DNA from: Leptospira koniambonensis
Lineage (GTDB): Bacteria > Spirochaetota > Leptospiria > Leptospirales > Leptospiraceae
DNA length: 64,000 bases
Assembly: GCF_004769555.1 (NCBI RefSeq)
Contig: NZ_RQFY01000006.1
Span: 248,001 to 312,000 of the forward strand
Direction of reading: 5' to 3'
Positions 1-8,716 of this stretch are shown one piece after another. The first letter of the stretch is position 1. Every line of letters begins with the position of its first letter. Under the pieces are notes generated by a model. It had not been told where the DNA came from. It made no database searches and saw only the letters and a list, made by a program, of their open reading frames with translations. The translations under genes were made by a program, and so were the position numbers.

Positions 1-1
1 A

Positions 2-214
2 ACAGAAGAAGGGATCGAGCCGTTATGCGGTCTTTATTCTTCCGAGTATGTACGGTATTTATTCCAAGAATTCGAAAAAGGAAGTTTAAATTCAGTCTCT
101 CCTAAAACTCTGATCGAAAGCGGAAATCCTAATCTTTTGGATATTCCAGAAATGGAAAAATCCTCCTTTATCAACCTGAATTCTCCCGAAGATTTAAACC
201 TTCCAAAGTCCTAA
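2..214 (+). CDS. mobA: MobA-like molybdenum cofactor guanylyltransferase, C-terminal end (partial)
   Basis: An open frame runs into the window from the left edge and stops with TAA at 212-214, giving the last 70 residues of a protein. Two stretches recall MobA: a PLCGLYS segment near the start and a FINLNSPEDL segment near the end. In that family the latter is the typical C-terminal FxNlNTPeDl motif. MobA transfers GMP from GTP to molybdopterin to make the guanine dinucleotide cofactor in the cytoplasm. The catalytic N-terminal part is outside the window, so the call rests on C-terminal motifs only. Related NTP-transferases share this ending, so the exact substrate is less certain than the family. 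Confidence 0.7.
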   Translation, partial: TEEGIEPLCGLYSSEYVRYLFQEFEKGSLNSVSPKTLIESGNPNLLDIPEMEKSSFINLNSPEDLNLPKS

Positions 215-275
215 GTTTCTGATCAAAAACCGATTTACATGGGGTCCCCGAGAGAAAAAATGGTTCTACCAACCA

Positions 276-348
<73 letters not shown>

Positions 349-385
349 TACAGAAGGCGTCCTCCGCTTTCTGTCTTCTGAGACC

Positions 386-1774
386 ATGGAATTCAAGACT
401 AAGAAAAATCAAAACGCATCCGTAGACCTTAAGTTAACCTTTGATAAGAACGATCTAGAAAAGGCGTTCGAAAAGACTTATAAAGAAAAACAAAAGGATC
501 TCAAGATCCCGGGCTTCCGCCCTGGAAAAGCACCGATCGAAATGGTAAAACGCCATTTGGGAGACTCGGTAGCAAACGACGCAATCAATCTTCTATTATT
601 AGAAACTGTAAGTGACCTTTCCGGGAAACTGGAACACAAGATTGTACGTTTCCCTAAATTTACCGTAGAGGACTATGTTCCGGAAAAAAGTTTAGTGGCA
701 ACTGCGGTCTATGATACTGATCCAGAAGTTTCCTTAGGGAAATACAAAAAGATCAAGATCAAACTTCCTGAAGTACAAGTGACCGACGAGGATATCACTG
801 AAGAACTTCAGTTTGTTCGTAAACAACTTGCCAGAAAACTTCTAAGAGAACCAAGCGAAGGAGCCGAGAACGGCGATATCGTGGATATGGAATTCGAAGT
901 GAAGGAAGACGGGCAGGAACCTAAGAACGCTAAGAACGGTTCAAGTGATTATAAATTAGGAGAAGCTAATAATCTTCCTGGTTTTGACGACAACCTTTAC
1001 GGTATCAAAACAGGGGAGACCAAAGACTTCACCTATACATATCCTAACGATTATCCAAGAGAAGATCTGGCTGGCAAGAAGATGGAATTCGCCATGACCT
1101 TAAAGGCGATCTATAAAGAAGTCCTTCCTGAATTGGACGATGATCTTGCGAGCGAATATGATGGCTCTTCTTCTTTGCAAGTTTTGAAAGATAAGGTCAA
1201 AACTGATCTACAAAAGAATTATACTGAAGCTGTAAAAAATAAGAAGATGGAAGAAATTTACAAGGAACTGGTAGCAGATTCCAAGTTTATATTCCCTGAG
1301 TCCTATCTTACTGAAGAATCCGAGCATGTGTATCAAAATATGATGCAAGATGTTTTAGGAAGAGGCCAGGCTAGAATTCCTAAAGAACAGATCCCAAGTA
1401 TCGAAAAATACGCAGAAATGGTAGCGAAACCTTTAGAAGAAGTAAGAGATTCCTTCAAAACCATCGCAGAAAACAGACTGAAAGGGTATTTCTCCAGACA
1501 GAAACTGGCTTCTACTGAAAATATTGTTTTGACGGAAGAGGATTTCGACCGCGAAATCTCGACCCTTGCCTCAAGATATGGTATGCCTGACGCCGATTTT
1601 AAAAAAGAATTGGAAAAAGGTAAACTTCTGGAAACTTACCGGGACAATTTTTTAGCAAAAAAGATAGACGATACCCTCTTCCAGCTTGTAGAAAAGAAAT
1701 ACAACGAGAAGATGAGTATCCGTCAGCTAAAGGAATTCCTTTCTAATAAGGAAACTGGAGAAGTATGGCAATAA
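386..1774 (+). CDS. tig: Trigger factor, ribosome-associated chaperone and peptidyl-prolyl isomerase
   Basis: This is a 462-residue protein with the normal trigger-factor layout. An N-terminal ribosome-binding domain contains the signature GFRPGKAP at about residues 43-50 (the GFRxGKxP ribosome-docking loop). A central FKBP-type isomerase domain spans roughly residues 155-245, with [10 protein letters not shown] at its start. A long helical C-terminal chaperone domain follows. The protein binds nascent chains at the ribosomal exit tunnel in the cytoplasm. Its stop overlaps the clpP start by 10 bp, and clpX follows 12 bp after clpP. This tig-clpP-clpX order is widespread in bacteria and links co-translational folding to regulated proteolysis. 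Confidence 0.97.
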   Translation: MEFKTKKNQNASVDLKLTFDKNDLEKAFEKTYKEKQKDLKIPGFRPGKAPIEMVKRHLGDSVANDAINLLLLETVSDLSGKLEHKIVRFPKFTVEDYVPEKSLVATAVYDTDPEVSLGKYKKIKIKLPEVQVTDEDITEELQFVRKQLARKLLREPSEGAENGDIVDMEFEVKEDGQEPKNAKNGSSDYKLGEANNLPGFDDNLYGIKTGETKDFTYTYPNDYPREDLAGKKMEFAMTLKAIYKEVLPELDDDLASEYDGSSSLQVLKDKVKTDLQKNYTEAVKNKKMEEIYKELVADSKFIFPESYLTEESEHVYQNMMQDVLGRGQARIPKEQIPSIEKYAEMVAKPLEEVRDSFKTIAENRLKGYFSRQKLASTENIVLTEEDFDREISTLASRYGMPDADFKKELEKGKLLETYRDNFLAKKIDDTLFQLVEKKYNEKMSIRQLKEFLSNKETGEVWQ

Positions 1775-2358
1775 TTCCTACAGTTATAGAGCAAACCGGT
1801 CGCGGAGAAATGCGGTATGACGTATTTTCCCGCCTCTTAAAGGACAGAATTATCTTTCTAGGTGACGCAATTTCTGACGATTACGCAAACGTGATCATCG
1901 CGCAACTATTGTTCCTGGACGCGGAAAATCCAGACAGGGACATCTACTTATACCTGAATTCCCCAGGTGGATATGTATCTTCCGGGCTTGCTATTTACGA
2001 CACTATGCAGTATATTAAGGCCGACGTTCGTACACTTTGTATTGGTCAGGCTTCTTCTATGGCAGCACTACTTCTGGCAGGCGGGGCAAAGGGCAAAAGA
2101 TCTGCTCTTCCTCATTCCAGAATTATGATGCACCAACCAACCGGAGGAGCTACCGGTCAGGCTTCTGATATTGCGATCCAAGCTAAGGAAGTTCTGAAAT
2201 TGAAGCAGGTGTTAAACGGTTTGTACGCTAAACACACGGGCAAGTCTGTGGAAGAAGTGCAAAAGGATACCGAAAGGGATCTTTACATGACTCCAGAAGA
2301 AGCCCAAAAATACGGGATCATTGATTCTGTAATTTCTATAGAGCGTCAAAAGAACTGA
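1765..2358 (+). CDS. clpP: ATP-dependent Clp protease proteolytic subunit ClpP
   Basis: The product has 197 residues, the normal size for ClpP. The catalytic serine is Ser98 in GQASSMA, and the catalytic histidine is His123 in MMHQPTGG. The oxyanion-loop motif NSPGG is at about residues 65-69, and the acidic triad member is expected in the region after residue 165. The protein forms tetradecameric barrels that degrade substrates unfolded by ClpX or ClpA. The start overlaps the end of tig by 10 bp, which indicates translational coupling. The very short N-terminus before IPTVIEQT suggests little propeptide. Leptospira genomes commonly carry more than one clpP; this is the copy linked to clpX. 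Confidence 0.97.
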   Translation: MAIIPTVIEQTGRGEMRYDVFSRLLKDRIIFLGDAISDDYANVIIAQLLFLDAENPDRDIYLYLNSPGGYVSSGLAIYDTMQYIKADVRTLCIGQASSMAALLLAGGAKGKRSALPHSRIMMHQPTGGATGQASDIAIQAKEVLKLKQVLNGLYAKHTGKSVEEVQKDTERDLYMTPEEAQKYGIIDSVISIERQKN

Positions 2359-2370
2359 TAGGGGATCAAC

Positions 2371-3642
2371 GTGGCAAAGAAACCGACCGGAACCAATAAT
2401 AAGCAAAAATTATTTTGTTCGTTCTGCGGAAAAGAACAAGACTCCGTAAAACGACTGGTTGCTGGTCCAGGTGTTTATATTTGCGACGAATGTATCTCTC
2501 TTTGTAATGAGATCATTGCAGAAGAGCCTGAGCAGGAAAAAGAACGCACAGAACTTTTGGGAGAAGTCCCTAATCCTGCCGCTATCAAAGCGATCCTAGA
2601 CCAATATGTAATCGGACAAGACCATGCTAAAAAAGCTTTGTCCGTTGCAGTTTATAATCACTACAAACGAATTTATCTTAAAGACAAAAAAGCGGATATC
2701 GAATTAGAAAAGTCGAATATTCTTCTGATCGGTCCTACTGGTTCCGGGAAAACTTTGCTCGCTCAAACTCTTGCAAAGATCATCAAGGTTCCATTTGCGA
2801 TCGTAGATGCAACCGCACTCACTGAAGCAGGATATGTTGGAGAAGATGTTGAAAACATCATCCTCAAGCTGATCCAAAACGCTGATAATGATATAAAAAA
2901 AGCGGAAATCGGTATCATCTACATAGACGAAGTAGATAAGATCGCGCGCAAGTCTGATAGTGCATCCATCACAAGAGACGTGAGTGGAGAAGGTGTACAA
3001 CAAGCACTTTTAAAAATTATAGAAGGAACAGTCGCAAACGTTCCTCCTCAGGGTGGAAGAAAACATCCTCACCAAGAATATCTTCAAGTAGATACTAAAA
3101 ATATTCTATTCATTCTAGGTGGAGCATTCGTTGACCTGGACAATATTATCAAAACCAGGACCGGTGTAAAAACAATCGGATTTGGTAGCGATGAGAAAGA
3201 CGGTAAAGTTTTAAGAGACGAGAGCAAAGGTGAAATTTTAGCTCGAGTCATCCCAGAAGACTTAATGAAGTTCGGACTTATCCCTGAATTTATTGGCCGT
3301 ATGCCAGTGATCGCCACTCTGCAAGACTTGAGTGTAGAAATGCTCAAACGTATTTTCAGAGAGCCTAAAAACGCAATCTTACGCCAATATACTAAGATCC
3401 TAGAAATGGAAAATGTAAAACTCTCCTTCGAAGAGGCCGCTATCGATAAGATCGCTCAGCTTGCGATCGAAAGGGCATCCGGAGCAAGAGGATTACGCGC
3501 TATCGTGGAAAATCTAATGCTGGATCTGATGTATGAAATTCCTTCTCGCAAAGACGTAGAAGAAGTGATCATCACAGAAGATTCAGTAACCGGAACCAAA
3601 CCTCCAAAACTAATTCTGAAAAAAGAACCAAAAATCGCTTAA
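2371..3642 (+). CDS. clpX: ATP-dependent Clp protease ATP-binding subunit ClpX
   Basis: The 423-residue AAA+ unfoldase starts at a GTG codon preceded by the purine-rich ribosome site AGGGGATC. The N-terminal zinc-binding domain shows two CxxC pairs (CSFC near residue 16 and CDEC near residue 38). The Walker A motif is GPTGSGKT, Walker B is IIYIDEVDK, and the ClpP-docking IGF loop is visible in KTIGFGSD. The C-terminal small AAA domain includes the sensor-2 region GARGLR. The protein recognises and unfolds tagged substrates and feeds them into ClpP. It is the third gene of the tig-clpP-clpX unit and ends at a long imperfect inverted repeat that separates it from the convergent alcohol dehydrogenase gene. 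Confidence 0.97.
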   Translation: MAKKPTGTNNKQKLFCSFCGKEQDSVKRLVAGPGVYICDECISLCNEIIAEEPEQEKERTELLGEVPNPAAIKAILDQYVIGQDHAKKALSVAVYNHYKRIYLKDKKADIELEKSNILLIGPTGSGKTLLAQTLAKIIKVPFAIVDATALTEAGYVGEDVENIILKLIQNADNDIKKAEIGIIYIDEVDKIARKSDSASITRDVSGEGVQQALLKIIEGTVANVPPQGGRKHPHQEYLQVDTKNILFILGGAFVDLDNIIKTRTGVKTIGFGSDEKDGKVLRDESKGEILARVIPEDLMKFGLIPEFIGRMPVIATLQDLSVEMLKRIFREPKNAILRQYTKILEMENVKLSFEEAAIDKIAQLAIERASGARGLRAIVENLMLDLMYEIPSRKDVEEVIITEDSVTGTKPPKLILKKEPKIA

Positions 3643-3653
3643 TACGATTAGGG

Positions 3654-3757
3654 TTCGCACAGAGAACGCCGAGGCCGCAGAGAAATTAAGAAAGTAGTAA
3701 TACTTTTAATATTCCTACTTATCCAACCCTCTGTGTTCTCCGCGAACTCCGTGCGAA
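3654..3757. repeat. Imperfect long inverted repeat between convergent clpX and adh
   Basis: The left arm (about 3654-3684, beginning TTCGCACAGAGAACGCCGAG) pairs imperfectly with the right arm (about 3729-3757, ending CTCCGTGCGAA). The ends match best, separated by an A/T-rich loop of about 45 bases. It fills the gap between two convergent genes, so it could act as a bidirectional terminator. A related but distinct CACGCAAAGGCGCAAAG-type inverted repeat lies at 4909-4987. The arms look like members of a dispersed repeat family rather than a simple terminator. Confidence 0.55.
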
Positions 3758-3765
3758 ATTATCTC

Positions 3766-4812
3766 TTAATTCAGAGTAGCGATATCTATCACAAATCTGT
3801 AACGGACATCACTTTTAACGACTCTTTCGTAAGCATCGTTTACTTTCTGGATTGAGATCAATTCTATATCGCTGGTAATATTATGTTTACCGCAGAAATC
3901 TAACATCTCCTGTGTTTCAGCGATCCCGCCTATTAGAGAACCTGCTAGGCTTTTACGGCCACCAATCAAAGAAAATGCTCCGATAGGAACTTGCTCTTCT
4001 GGAACACCAACTACTACCATAGAACCGTCCACTCTTAATAGACTTAGATAAGCATTCCAGTCCAAAGGCATAGAAACAGTATTGATGATCAGATCAAAAC
4101 TTCCTCGTAGCTTGCTGAATGTGCTTTTTTCAGAAGTAGCATAGAAATGATCTGCGCCTAAACGTTTAGCATCCGCTTCTTTTTTGTTGGATTGGCTTAG
4201 TACTGTAACTTCTGCACCGAGTGCGTGAGCGATTTTTACACCCATGTGCCCAAGTCCGCCAAGGCCTATGATGGCTACTTTTTTGCCAGGACCTGCTTTC
4301 CAATGGGCAAGTGGAGAATAAAGAGTGATTCCTGCACAAAGTAGGGGAGCCGCAGCATCTAAAGGAAGATTATCAGGAATTCTTAATACATAACTTTGAT
4401 CTACTACGATCTTATTGGAATATCCACCGTAGGTTGGTGTTTTTCTATCCTGTTCTCTTCCGTTATAGGTGGCACTCATTCCTGTTTCGCAGAATTGTTC
4501 TAAACCTGCTTTGCAATGTTCACATTCTCTGCAAGAGTCTACAAAACATCCGACTCCTACCTTATCTCCTACTTTAAACTTTGTAACCTTGGATCCTACC
4601 TTGGAAACAACACCAGTGATCTCGTGACCTGGTACCATAGGAAAGATGGATCCTCCCCATTCGTCTCTTGCTTGGTGTATGTCCGAATGACAGATACCAC
4701 AGTATTGAATATCGATGACTACATCTTCTTCTTTTGCATCTCTTCTATCGAATTGAAAAGGTGCTAAAGGAGCCTTTGCAATAGCGGCAGCATAACCTTT
4801 TGCTTGGATCAT
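3766..4812 (-). CDS. Zinc-dependent NAD(P) alcohol dehydrogenase (YahK / cinnamyl alcohol dehydrogenase type)
   Basis: The 348-residue protein is a medium-chain dehydrogenase. Catalytic zinc ligands are visible in CGICHSD near residue 40 and in the GHE of VPGHEITG. The structural zinc site has four cysteines in CxxCxxCxxxxxxxC form ([15 protein letters not shown]). The Rossmann motif GLGGLGHMG sits at about residues 184-192. This combination is typical of the YahK/CAD subgroup, which reduces a range of aldehydes with NADPH. The gene stands alone on the minus strand, convergent with clpX. A perfect 10-bp-arm palindrome lies about 57-77 bp upstream of the start and could be its operator. The physiological substrate cannot be told from sequence. 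Confidence 0.9.
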   Translation of the reverse strand: MIQAKGYAAAIAKAPLAPFQFDRRDAKEEDVVIDIQYCGICHSDIHQARDEWGGSIFPMVPGHEITGVVSKVGSKVTKFKVGDKVGVGCFVDSCRECEHCKAGLEQFCETGMSATYNGREQDRKTPTYGGYSNKIVVDQSYVLRIPDNLPLDAAAPLLCAGITLYSPLAHWKAGPGKKVAIIGLGGLGHMGVKIAHALGAEVTVLSQSNKKEADAKRLGADHFYATSEKSTFSKLRGSFDLIINTVSMPLDWNAYLSLLRVDGSMVVVGVPEEQVPIGAFSLIGGRKSLAGSLIGGIAETQEMLDFCGKHNITSDIELISIQKVNDAYERVVKSDVRYRFVIDIATLN

Positions 4813-4868
4813 TTTTTTCCTCGTTTGGTTTGGAATATTGGATGAATTTCAAGTGGTGAGAAATTCGA

Positions 4869-4889
4869 AAATTTTCAGTCTGAAAATTT
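4869..4889. promoter_or_regulatory. Perfect palindrome upstream of the alcohol dehydrogenase, candidate operator
   Basis: AAATTTTCAG at 4869-4878 is followed by one central base and then CTGAAAATTT at 4880-4889. This gives two exactly complementary 10-base arms. The site is 57-77 bp before the adh start codon (minus strand), where a repressor or activator site would be expected. No regulator gene is adjacent, so the binding protein is unknown. A weak hairpin role in RNA is the alternative. Confidence 0.4.
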
Positions 4890-4908
4890 CCCTAGTTAGA
4901 CAGGAAAG

Positions 4909-4987
4909 TTCACGCAAAGGCGCAAAGAAAAGAAGATTCTTCTATTAATATCATAAACCCTTCGCGGTCTTAGCGCCTTGGCGTGAA
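4909..4987. repeat. Inverted repeat of the CACGCAAAGGCGCAAAG family
   Basis: The left arm TTCACGCAAAGGCGCAAAG (from 4909) pairs with a right arm at about 4960-4987 that reads CTTAGCGCCTTGGCGTGAA near its end. About 30 A/T-rich bases separate the arms. It lies between the minus-strand SpoIIE-like gene end (5015) and the adh promoter region, where it could terminate the tatC-linked transcript. One arm of the same family recurs in all three toxin-cassette spacers near 52920, 56213 and 60718. Confidence 0.55.
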
Positions 4988-5014
4988 AAAGCTCCGTTAG
5001 TCCCGTGTGAAACT

Positions 5015-6115
5015 TTAATCTCTAACCCGGCCGACGGTCAGGATTGCTGCCTTAGATAGCCCTTTTTTGCCGGATTCCATTTCTAAAAATCTTCCGAAAT
5101 CTAGGGTAAGTTCTCTGGAGTTTTTATAATCTCTGCCTGCGCTCCAGTTTTGGAGTTGGATCAGAAGTGGAGCAACACCTGCGGAGCTAGTAAGTTCTGT
5201 CAGTCTATCACTCAAAAAAACCAAATATTCTCCAGGTCTGACTTGGATCTTTTTTACTTCTCTTGTAGTGCTTCTAAAATCGTAGAATACTTGTTTAGAG
5301 ATCGGTAATATATTCGTTTTTCCAGTTTTATGAACAAGTGCAGGTAACTTTTGGAACTGCAGGATACCCGCTTCTCCATTTCTAGTTTCTAAATAGAATA
5401 ATGTAAGGTTTAGATAAGAGATAGGTGTGGATCTGAGAGCTCTATCTATTTTATAGAGTAGATCTTCTCCCCTTAGGCCAGTAGTTTCCTGAGCAAGTGA
5501 GATCATACCTTCTATTCTTGCCTTAAGAGAAGATTCAATTGCTCCGTGGTTCGGGAAACCTGCTAATACTCCAAAACAACCGTCTGCAGTCGGAATGATA
5601 TTTGCATAATCAGCTTCTCCACTATCGGAGGAGCGGGGAAATACAGTGATATCCAGATTTTTGATTTTATGAAGTCTGATCTTGTGGAAAAACTTTTGGA
5701 TCTTGTCAGAAAGTTCTCTTTCTTTTTTGTTTAAGGATTCTTGGGAAACAGTTTCTTCTTTTGTTTTTTTCTGGTAGAGAGCGATCCGGAAATGTCTAGC
5801 AAGTTCTCCCAGTTCATCTGTTCTTTCTGATTCTCCAGAATCTTCGTACACATCCTGGGACCAGTTCTGTAATAGCTGGGAAATAGATTTGAGAGATTTA
5901 AAACTTAAATTTAAAAGAAAATAGGTGAGTATTCCAAGTATAACGGAGAAAAAAAGTCCAACTCCAAGCCTGATCCAAACGAATGCTCTTAATTCTTTTC
6001 TGATCTCTTCTCCAAATAGAAAATCATCTAAGAGTAGATAAGATAAAAATAATACGAAAGAAGCGGTAAAAGAAGCGAATGCTAATTTATGCTTGGACTG
6101 AAGATTCGGAAACAA
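5015..6115 (-). CDS. Membrane-anchored HAMP protein with degenerate SpoIIE/PP2C-like domain
   Basis: The 366-residue protein has two N-terminal membrane helices (about residues 10-30 and 45-70). These are followed by a HAMP-like segment containing DELGELARHF, a coiled-coil stretch, and a C-terminal domain resembling SpoIIE/RsbU phosphatases. The metal-binding aspartates usual in this family look degraded: where DxxGHG is expected the sequence reads GVLAGFPNHGA. It may therefore be a non-catalytic sensor or binder. The start is TTG at 6115, chosen because a GAGAGGA ribosome site lies about 8 bases upstream and the tatC stop is only one base away, so the two genes are probably translationally coupled. 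Its partner anti-sigma or anti-anti-sigma factor is not in the window. Confidence 0.65.
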   Translation of the reverse strand: MFPNLQSKHKLAFASFTASFVLFLSYLLLDDFLFGEEIRKELRAFVWIRLGVGLFFSVILGILTYFLLNLSFKSLKSISQLLQNWSQDVYEDSGESERTDELGELARHFRIALYQKKTKEETVSQESLNKKERELSDKIQKFFHKIRLHKIKNLDITVFPRSSDSGEADYANIIPTADGCFGVLAGFPNHGAIESSLKARIEGMISLAQETTGLRGEDLLYKIDRALRSTPISYLNLTLFYLETRNGEAGILQFQKLPALVHKTGKTNILPISKQVFYDFRSTTREVKKIQVRPGEYLVFLSDRLTELTSSAGVAPLLIQLQNWSAGRDYKNSRELTLDFGRFLEMESGKKGLSKAAILTVGRVRD

Positions 6116-6116
6116 C

Positions 6117-6914
6117 TCATTTCCTCTCTATAATTGCGATTAGTACCAATGAGATCCCGAATAAGACCAATAATGGAACAAATAACATTAACATGGAGAT
6201 CACATCCGGTCCAGGAGATAATACAGCAGCTGCAAATGCGATCCCTATGAATGCTTCTCTCCAATGTTTGAGTAGGAAGGAAAGTTTTAATATTCCTACT
6301 GCGGCTAATAATACCATGATCACTGGAAGTTGGAAAGATAATCCAAAGATCAAATGCATATTGAAGAATACATCATAGTATTCATCTATAGGAAGTCTAG
6401 TTTCAATATCTAGAGGTCGAACAGTGACTAAAAATATTTTTAGAAAACTTTCGAATGCTTGGGCCCAGCAAAGCCAAACTCCTAACCAAAACAGAACTGT
6501 AGAAAATGCGATAAGCGCTTTTCCAAGTCTTGCGGTTCTAGGTTCTAATGCGGGAGAAACAAATCCCCATAAAAAAGCTAACGCGAAAGGAAAGGTGATC
6601 AAAATAGATACCATAAATCCTGTTCGTAGATAAACCATAAAAGGAGCCATGAGTTTAATTTGGTAGAATGTTGCAGATTCTCCCAAAATATTCTTGTACG
6701 GTTTGATAACTAGTTTATGAAGCTCTTCTCCGAAATATAAGGCTACAACGAAAAAAACTGTAAACACTAGGATAGAACGGATCAGTACGGAACGTAATTC
6801 TTCTAAATGTTCTCCGAGGGTCATAAACTTTTCTCTGTCATGAGGAAGACTTTCCTCTGGTGCGGAGATTACTGGCTGAGGAGTACTGGAGAGGATCTTT
6901 TTTTTAGAAGGCAT
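6117..6914 (-). CDS. tatC: Sec-independent (Tat) protein translocase subunit TatC
   Basis: The 265-residue protein has six hydrophobic segments and the conserved early cytoplasmic motif HLEELR (about residues 34-39), which is part of the twin-arginine signal-binding site. A second typical segment, near residue 90, is [16 protein letters not shown]. The protein is about the usual family length. TatC recognises folded Tat substrates at the inner membrane and recruits TatA to form the pore. The gene lies just downstream of tatA, but an apparent rho-independent terminator sits between them. It is coupled by one base to the downstream SpoIIE-like gene. Confidence 0.95.
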   Translation of the reverse strand: MPSKKKILSSTPQPVISAPEESLPHDREKFMTLGEHLEELRSVLIRSILVFTVFFVVALYFGEELHKLVIKPYKNILGESATFYQIKLMAPFMVYLRTGFMVSILITFPFALAFLWGFVSPALEPRTARLGKALIAFSTVLFWLGVWLCWAQAFESFLKIFLVTVRPLDIETRLPIDEYYDVFFNMHLIFGLSFQLPVIMVLLAAVGILKLSFLLKHWREAFIGIAFAAAVLSPGPDVISMLMLFVPLLVLFGISLVLIAIIERK

Positions 6915-6946
6915 ATCGAAAGGTTGGAATTCCTTCCCGGTTATAA

Positions 6947-6964
6947 AAGGGCCCGAGGGCCCTT
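6947..6964 (-). terminator. Rho-independent terminator between tatA and tatC
   Basis: AAGGGCCC at 6947-6954 and GGGCCCTT at 6957-6964 are exactly complementary around a two-base loop. Read on the minus strand, the hairpin is followed by a short T run (TTTTATAA). It lies directly after the tatA stop codon. It would reduce read-through into tatC and so set tatA expression above tatC, matching the known excess of TatA over TatC in cells. Confidence 0.7.
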
Positions 6965-6970
6965 CTTTAC

Positions 6971-7216
6971 TTAAGCGGATTTTTTGGATTTTTTAGTGGA
7001 AGAAGCAGGGGGCGCAGGCTTTGTTTCTGGTTCCTGGATTTTAGCGGATTCAGATTCAGCATCTCCGGAAAGAGATTTGCGGAATTGACGGATTCCGTCT
7101 CCTAAATCCTTTGCTAAAGAGGGAAGTCGCTTGCCCCCGAAAAGCAGGAGAGCTAAACCTAGTATGAAAAAGATTTCCCAAGGGCCTAAATTTAAAAATG
7201 CGAGTGGTGCGTACAT
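6971..7216 (-). CDS. tatA: Tat translocase pore subunit TatA/TatE
   Basis: The 81-residue protein has one N-terminal membrane helix. The classic TatA hinge and amphipathic helix follow: the [17 protein letters not shown] region at about residues 23-39 has the family FG(x)KxLP core. A charged, proline-rich and lysine-rich tail completes it. TatA oligomerises at the inner membrane to form the twin-arginine translocation pore with TatC. A good ribosome site (AAGGAGAT on the minus strand) precedes the ATG. No separate TatB is seen here, so this protein may do both jobs, as in minimal TatAC systems. Confidence 0.93.
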   Translation of the reverse strand: MYAPLAFLNLGPWEIFFILGLALLLFGGKRLPSLAKDLGDGIRQFRKSLSGDAESESAKIQEPETKPAPPASSTKKSKKSA

Positions 7217-7333
7217 ATACTATCTCCTTAGTTAGGATTTTGCCTCTGTAATATATGTCAAATAGTTAGTAGGAACAAGCCGATAATTCTATTGGGACTT
7301 CAGTTCAAATAGAAAGGCAAAACGGACGAGTTT

Positions 7334-7501
7334 ATGAGAATAGAATCCAGCTCCTTAGATTCAATCTCCGTTCCTCCTCCAGTTCGAGAACCGGGCGGAG
7401 AGGAAGAAAAAGAAGAAGATCGGAAAAAGGCAGATAATGCTCCGAATTCCGATTATATGTATGCTCTTTCTGTCGGAAGTCTGATAAACGTGCAGGTGTA
7501 A
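7334..7501 (+). CDS. Small conserved-looking hypothetical protein, 55 residues
   Basis: ATG at 7334 opens a 55-codon frame ending in TAA at 7499-7501, five bases before the next gene on the same strand. The product begins [16 protein letters not shown], has a very acidic and lysine-rich middle, and ends [13 protein letters not shown] with no membrane segment. The tight spacing and strand agreement suggest a real two-gene unit with the 7507 gene. No family is recognised and no catalytic motif can be seen. A chance open frame is the alternative. Confidence 0.5.
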   Translation: MRIESSSLDSISVPPPVREPGGEEEKEEDRKKADNAPNSDYMYALSVGSLINVQV

Positions 7502-7506
7502 TTAGA

Positions 7507-8316
7507 ATGGCTCTTACTAAGGAACAGAAGCAGGAATTCCAGGAGAAACTGGCGGATTTTCGCGCATTTTTGGAAGATTTGAAGAAGGAAGGAAATCTTC
7601 TCAAAGCCCAATCCAGAAAAGATCCTAAAATGGAAGGTTACTTCAACGTAGCACTTTCCTTAAATTCTATCAAAAACATAAATACCTGTCTTCTTATCAA
7701 TGAGATCTCTGTAGCGATTTTGGATTTAAAATCGGATACCTACCTTAATCAAGGGAGGAAAGAAATTTATAGTGCCATCTCATTTATGGAGAAGGTAGTC
7801 GGAACCGACTTCGAGTCTGGTCTGGCAGAAAATAAGGACCTTCTCGCCAAAATCCTAGAATTTAATCCTTTGCAAAGACTGAATTACGTAAAGGGGCTTA
7901 AGAACTGCACTACAAACACAATCGAGGCATTTGGTTCTAACTCCAAATGGAAATGGAGCTTTCCTGAGATACATTTCAAAATCGCCATACTTAGTAAGAA
8001 TCTTTTTGACTTCCGGGCTTTTGAGAAGGAAAGAGACTTGGAGAATCCGTTTTACTATCCTAGACAGGAACATTATAACTTAATTCTGGAACTTTGTAAC
8101 TTTGCCGCTCAGGAATATCGCGCCAAATTCGATTTATCCACCCAGGACGCCGGGGATCTGAAAAAATCTATATCCCTTTTGGAGGTAAACCGTAAAATCC
8201 TGCAAACCACGGGCGAAACTGAGGACCTTGGGAAGACAAAAACCCTGATAGAATCCCTAAAAGAAAAGGTAGAGTCTATAGAAGCTGAGAAGGAAAAGAA
8301 GAAAAAGAAGAAATAG
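7507..8316 (+). CDS. Hypothetical cytoplasmic protein with helical, lysine-rich C-terminus
   Basis: The 269-residue protein has no signal peptide and no membrane helix. Most of it appears alpha-helical. The start (about residues 1-40) is rich in charged heptad-like residues, and the end (about residues 225-269) is coiled-coil-like and closes with a run of lysines. No known domain is recognised. It sits five bases after the small 55-residue open frame and 53 bp before the thioredoxin gene, all on the plus strand, so co-transcription is likely. The polylysine tail could be a nucleic-acid or membrane-surface contact, but that is a guess. Confidence 0.75.
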   Translation: MALTKEQKQEFQEKLADFRAFLEDLKKEGNLLKAQSRKDPKMEGYFNVALSLNSIKNINTCLLINEISVAILDLKSDTYLNQGRKEIYSAISFMEKVVGTDFESGLAENKDLLAKILEFNPLQRLNYVKGLKNCTTNTIEAFGSNSKWKWSFPEIHFKIAILSKNLFDFRAFEKERDLENPFYYPRQEHYNLILELCNFAAQEYRAKFDLSTQDAGDLKKSISLLEVNRKILQTTGETEDLGKTKTLIESLKEKVESIEAEKEKKKKKK

Positions 8317-8369
8317 ACCCGTCCAATTTGTTATAAAGAGTGGGAAAAAAACAGGAGAAAATCTAGCAC

Positions 8370-8684
8370 ATGGCATTGACCGAAATAAACGATTCAACTT
8401 TCAGTTCCGAGATCAACAAGGGCATGGTTCTAGTAGATTGCTGGGCGGAATGGTGTGGTCCTTGTAGAATGGTTTCCCCGGTTCTGGAAGAGCTTTCATC
8501 TGAGATGAACGATATCTTAAAAATTAAAAAATTAAACGTAGACGACAACCAGGACACGGCGCAAAAATTAAATATCCAATCCTTGCCGACCCTTCTACTT
8601 TTCAAAGACGGACAATTGGTGGATAAGATCATAGGAGCTCTTCCTAAGGCGCAAATCAAAAGTTTCATCGAAAGACATAAATAA
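8370..8684 (+). CDS. trxA: Thioredoxin
   Basis: The 104-residue protein shows the redox-active motif WCGPC at about residues 28-32. Family landmarks include the upstream VLVDCWAEW strand and the cis-proline region SLPTLLLFKDG. Length and motif match classical cytoplasmic thioredoxin, which reduces protein disulfides using electrons from thioredoxin reductase. The gene has an AGGAGAAA ribosome site before its ATG. It is followed 32 bp later by the metallo-beta-lactamase/cNMP protein on the same strand. One oddity is an extra cysteine just before the active site (VDCWAEWC). Confidence 0.95.
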   Translation: MALTEINDSTFSSEINKGMVLVDCWAEWCGPCRMVSPVLEELSSEMNDILKIKKLNVDDNQDTAQKLNIQSLPTLLLFKDGQLVDKIIGALPKAQIKSFIERHK

Positions 8685-8716
8685 AAAATTCGATCTCGAC
8701 TGCGGCGGAATTTTCC

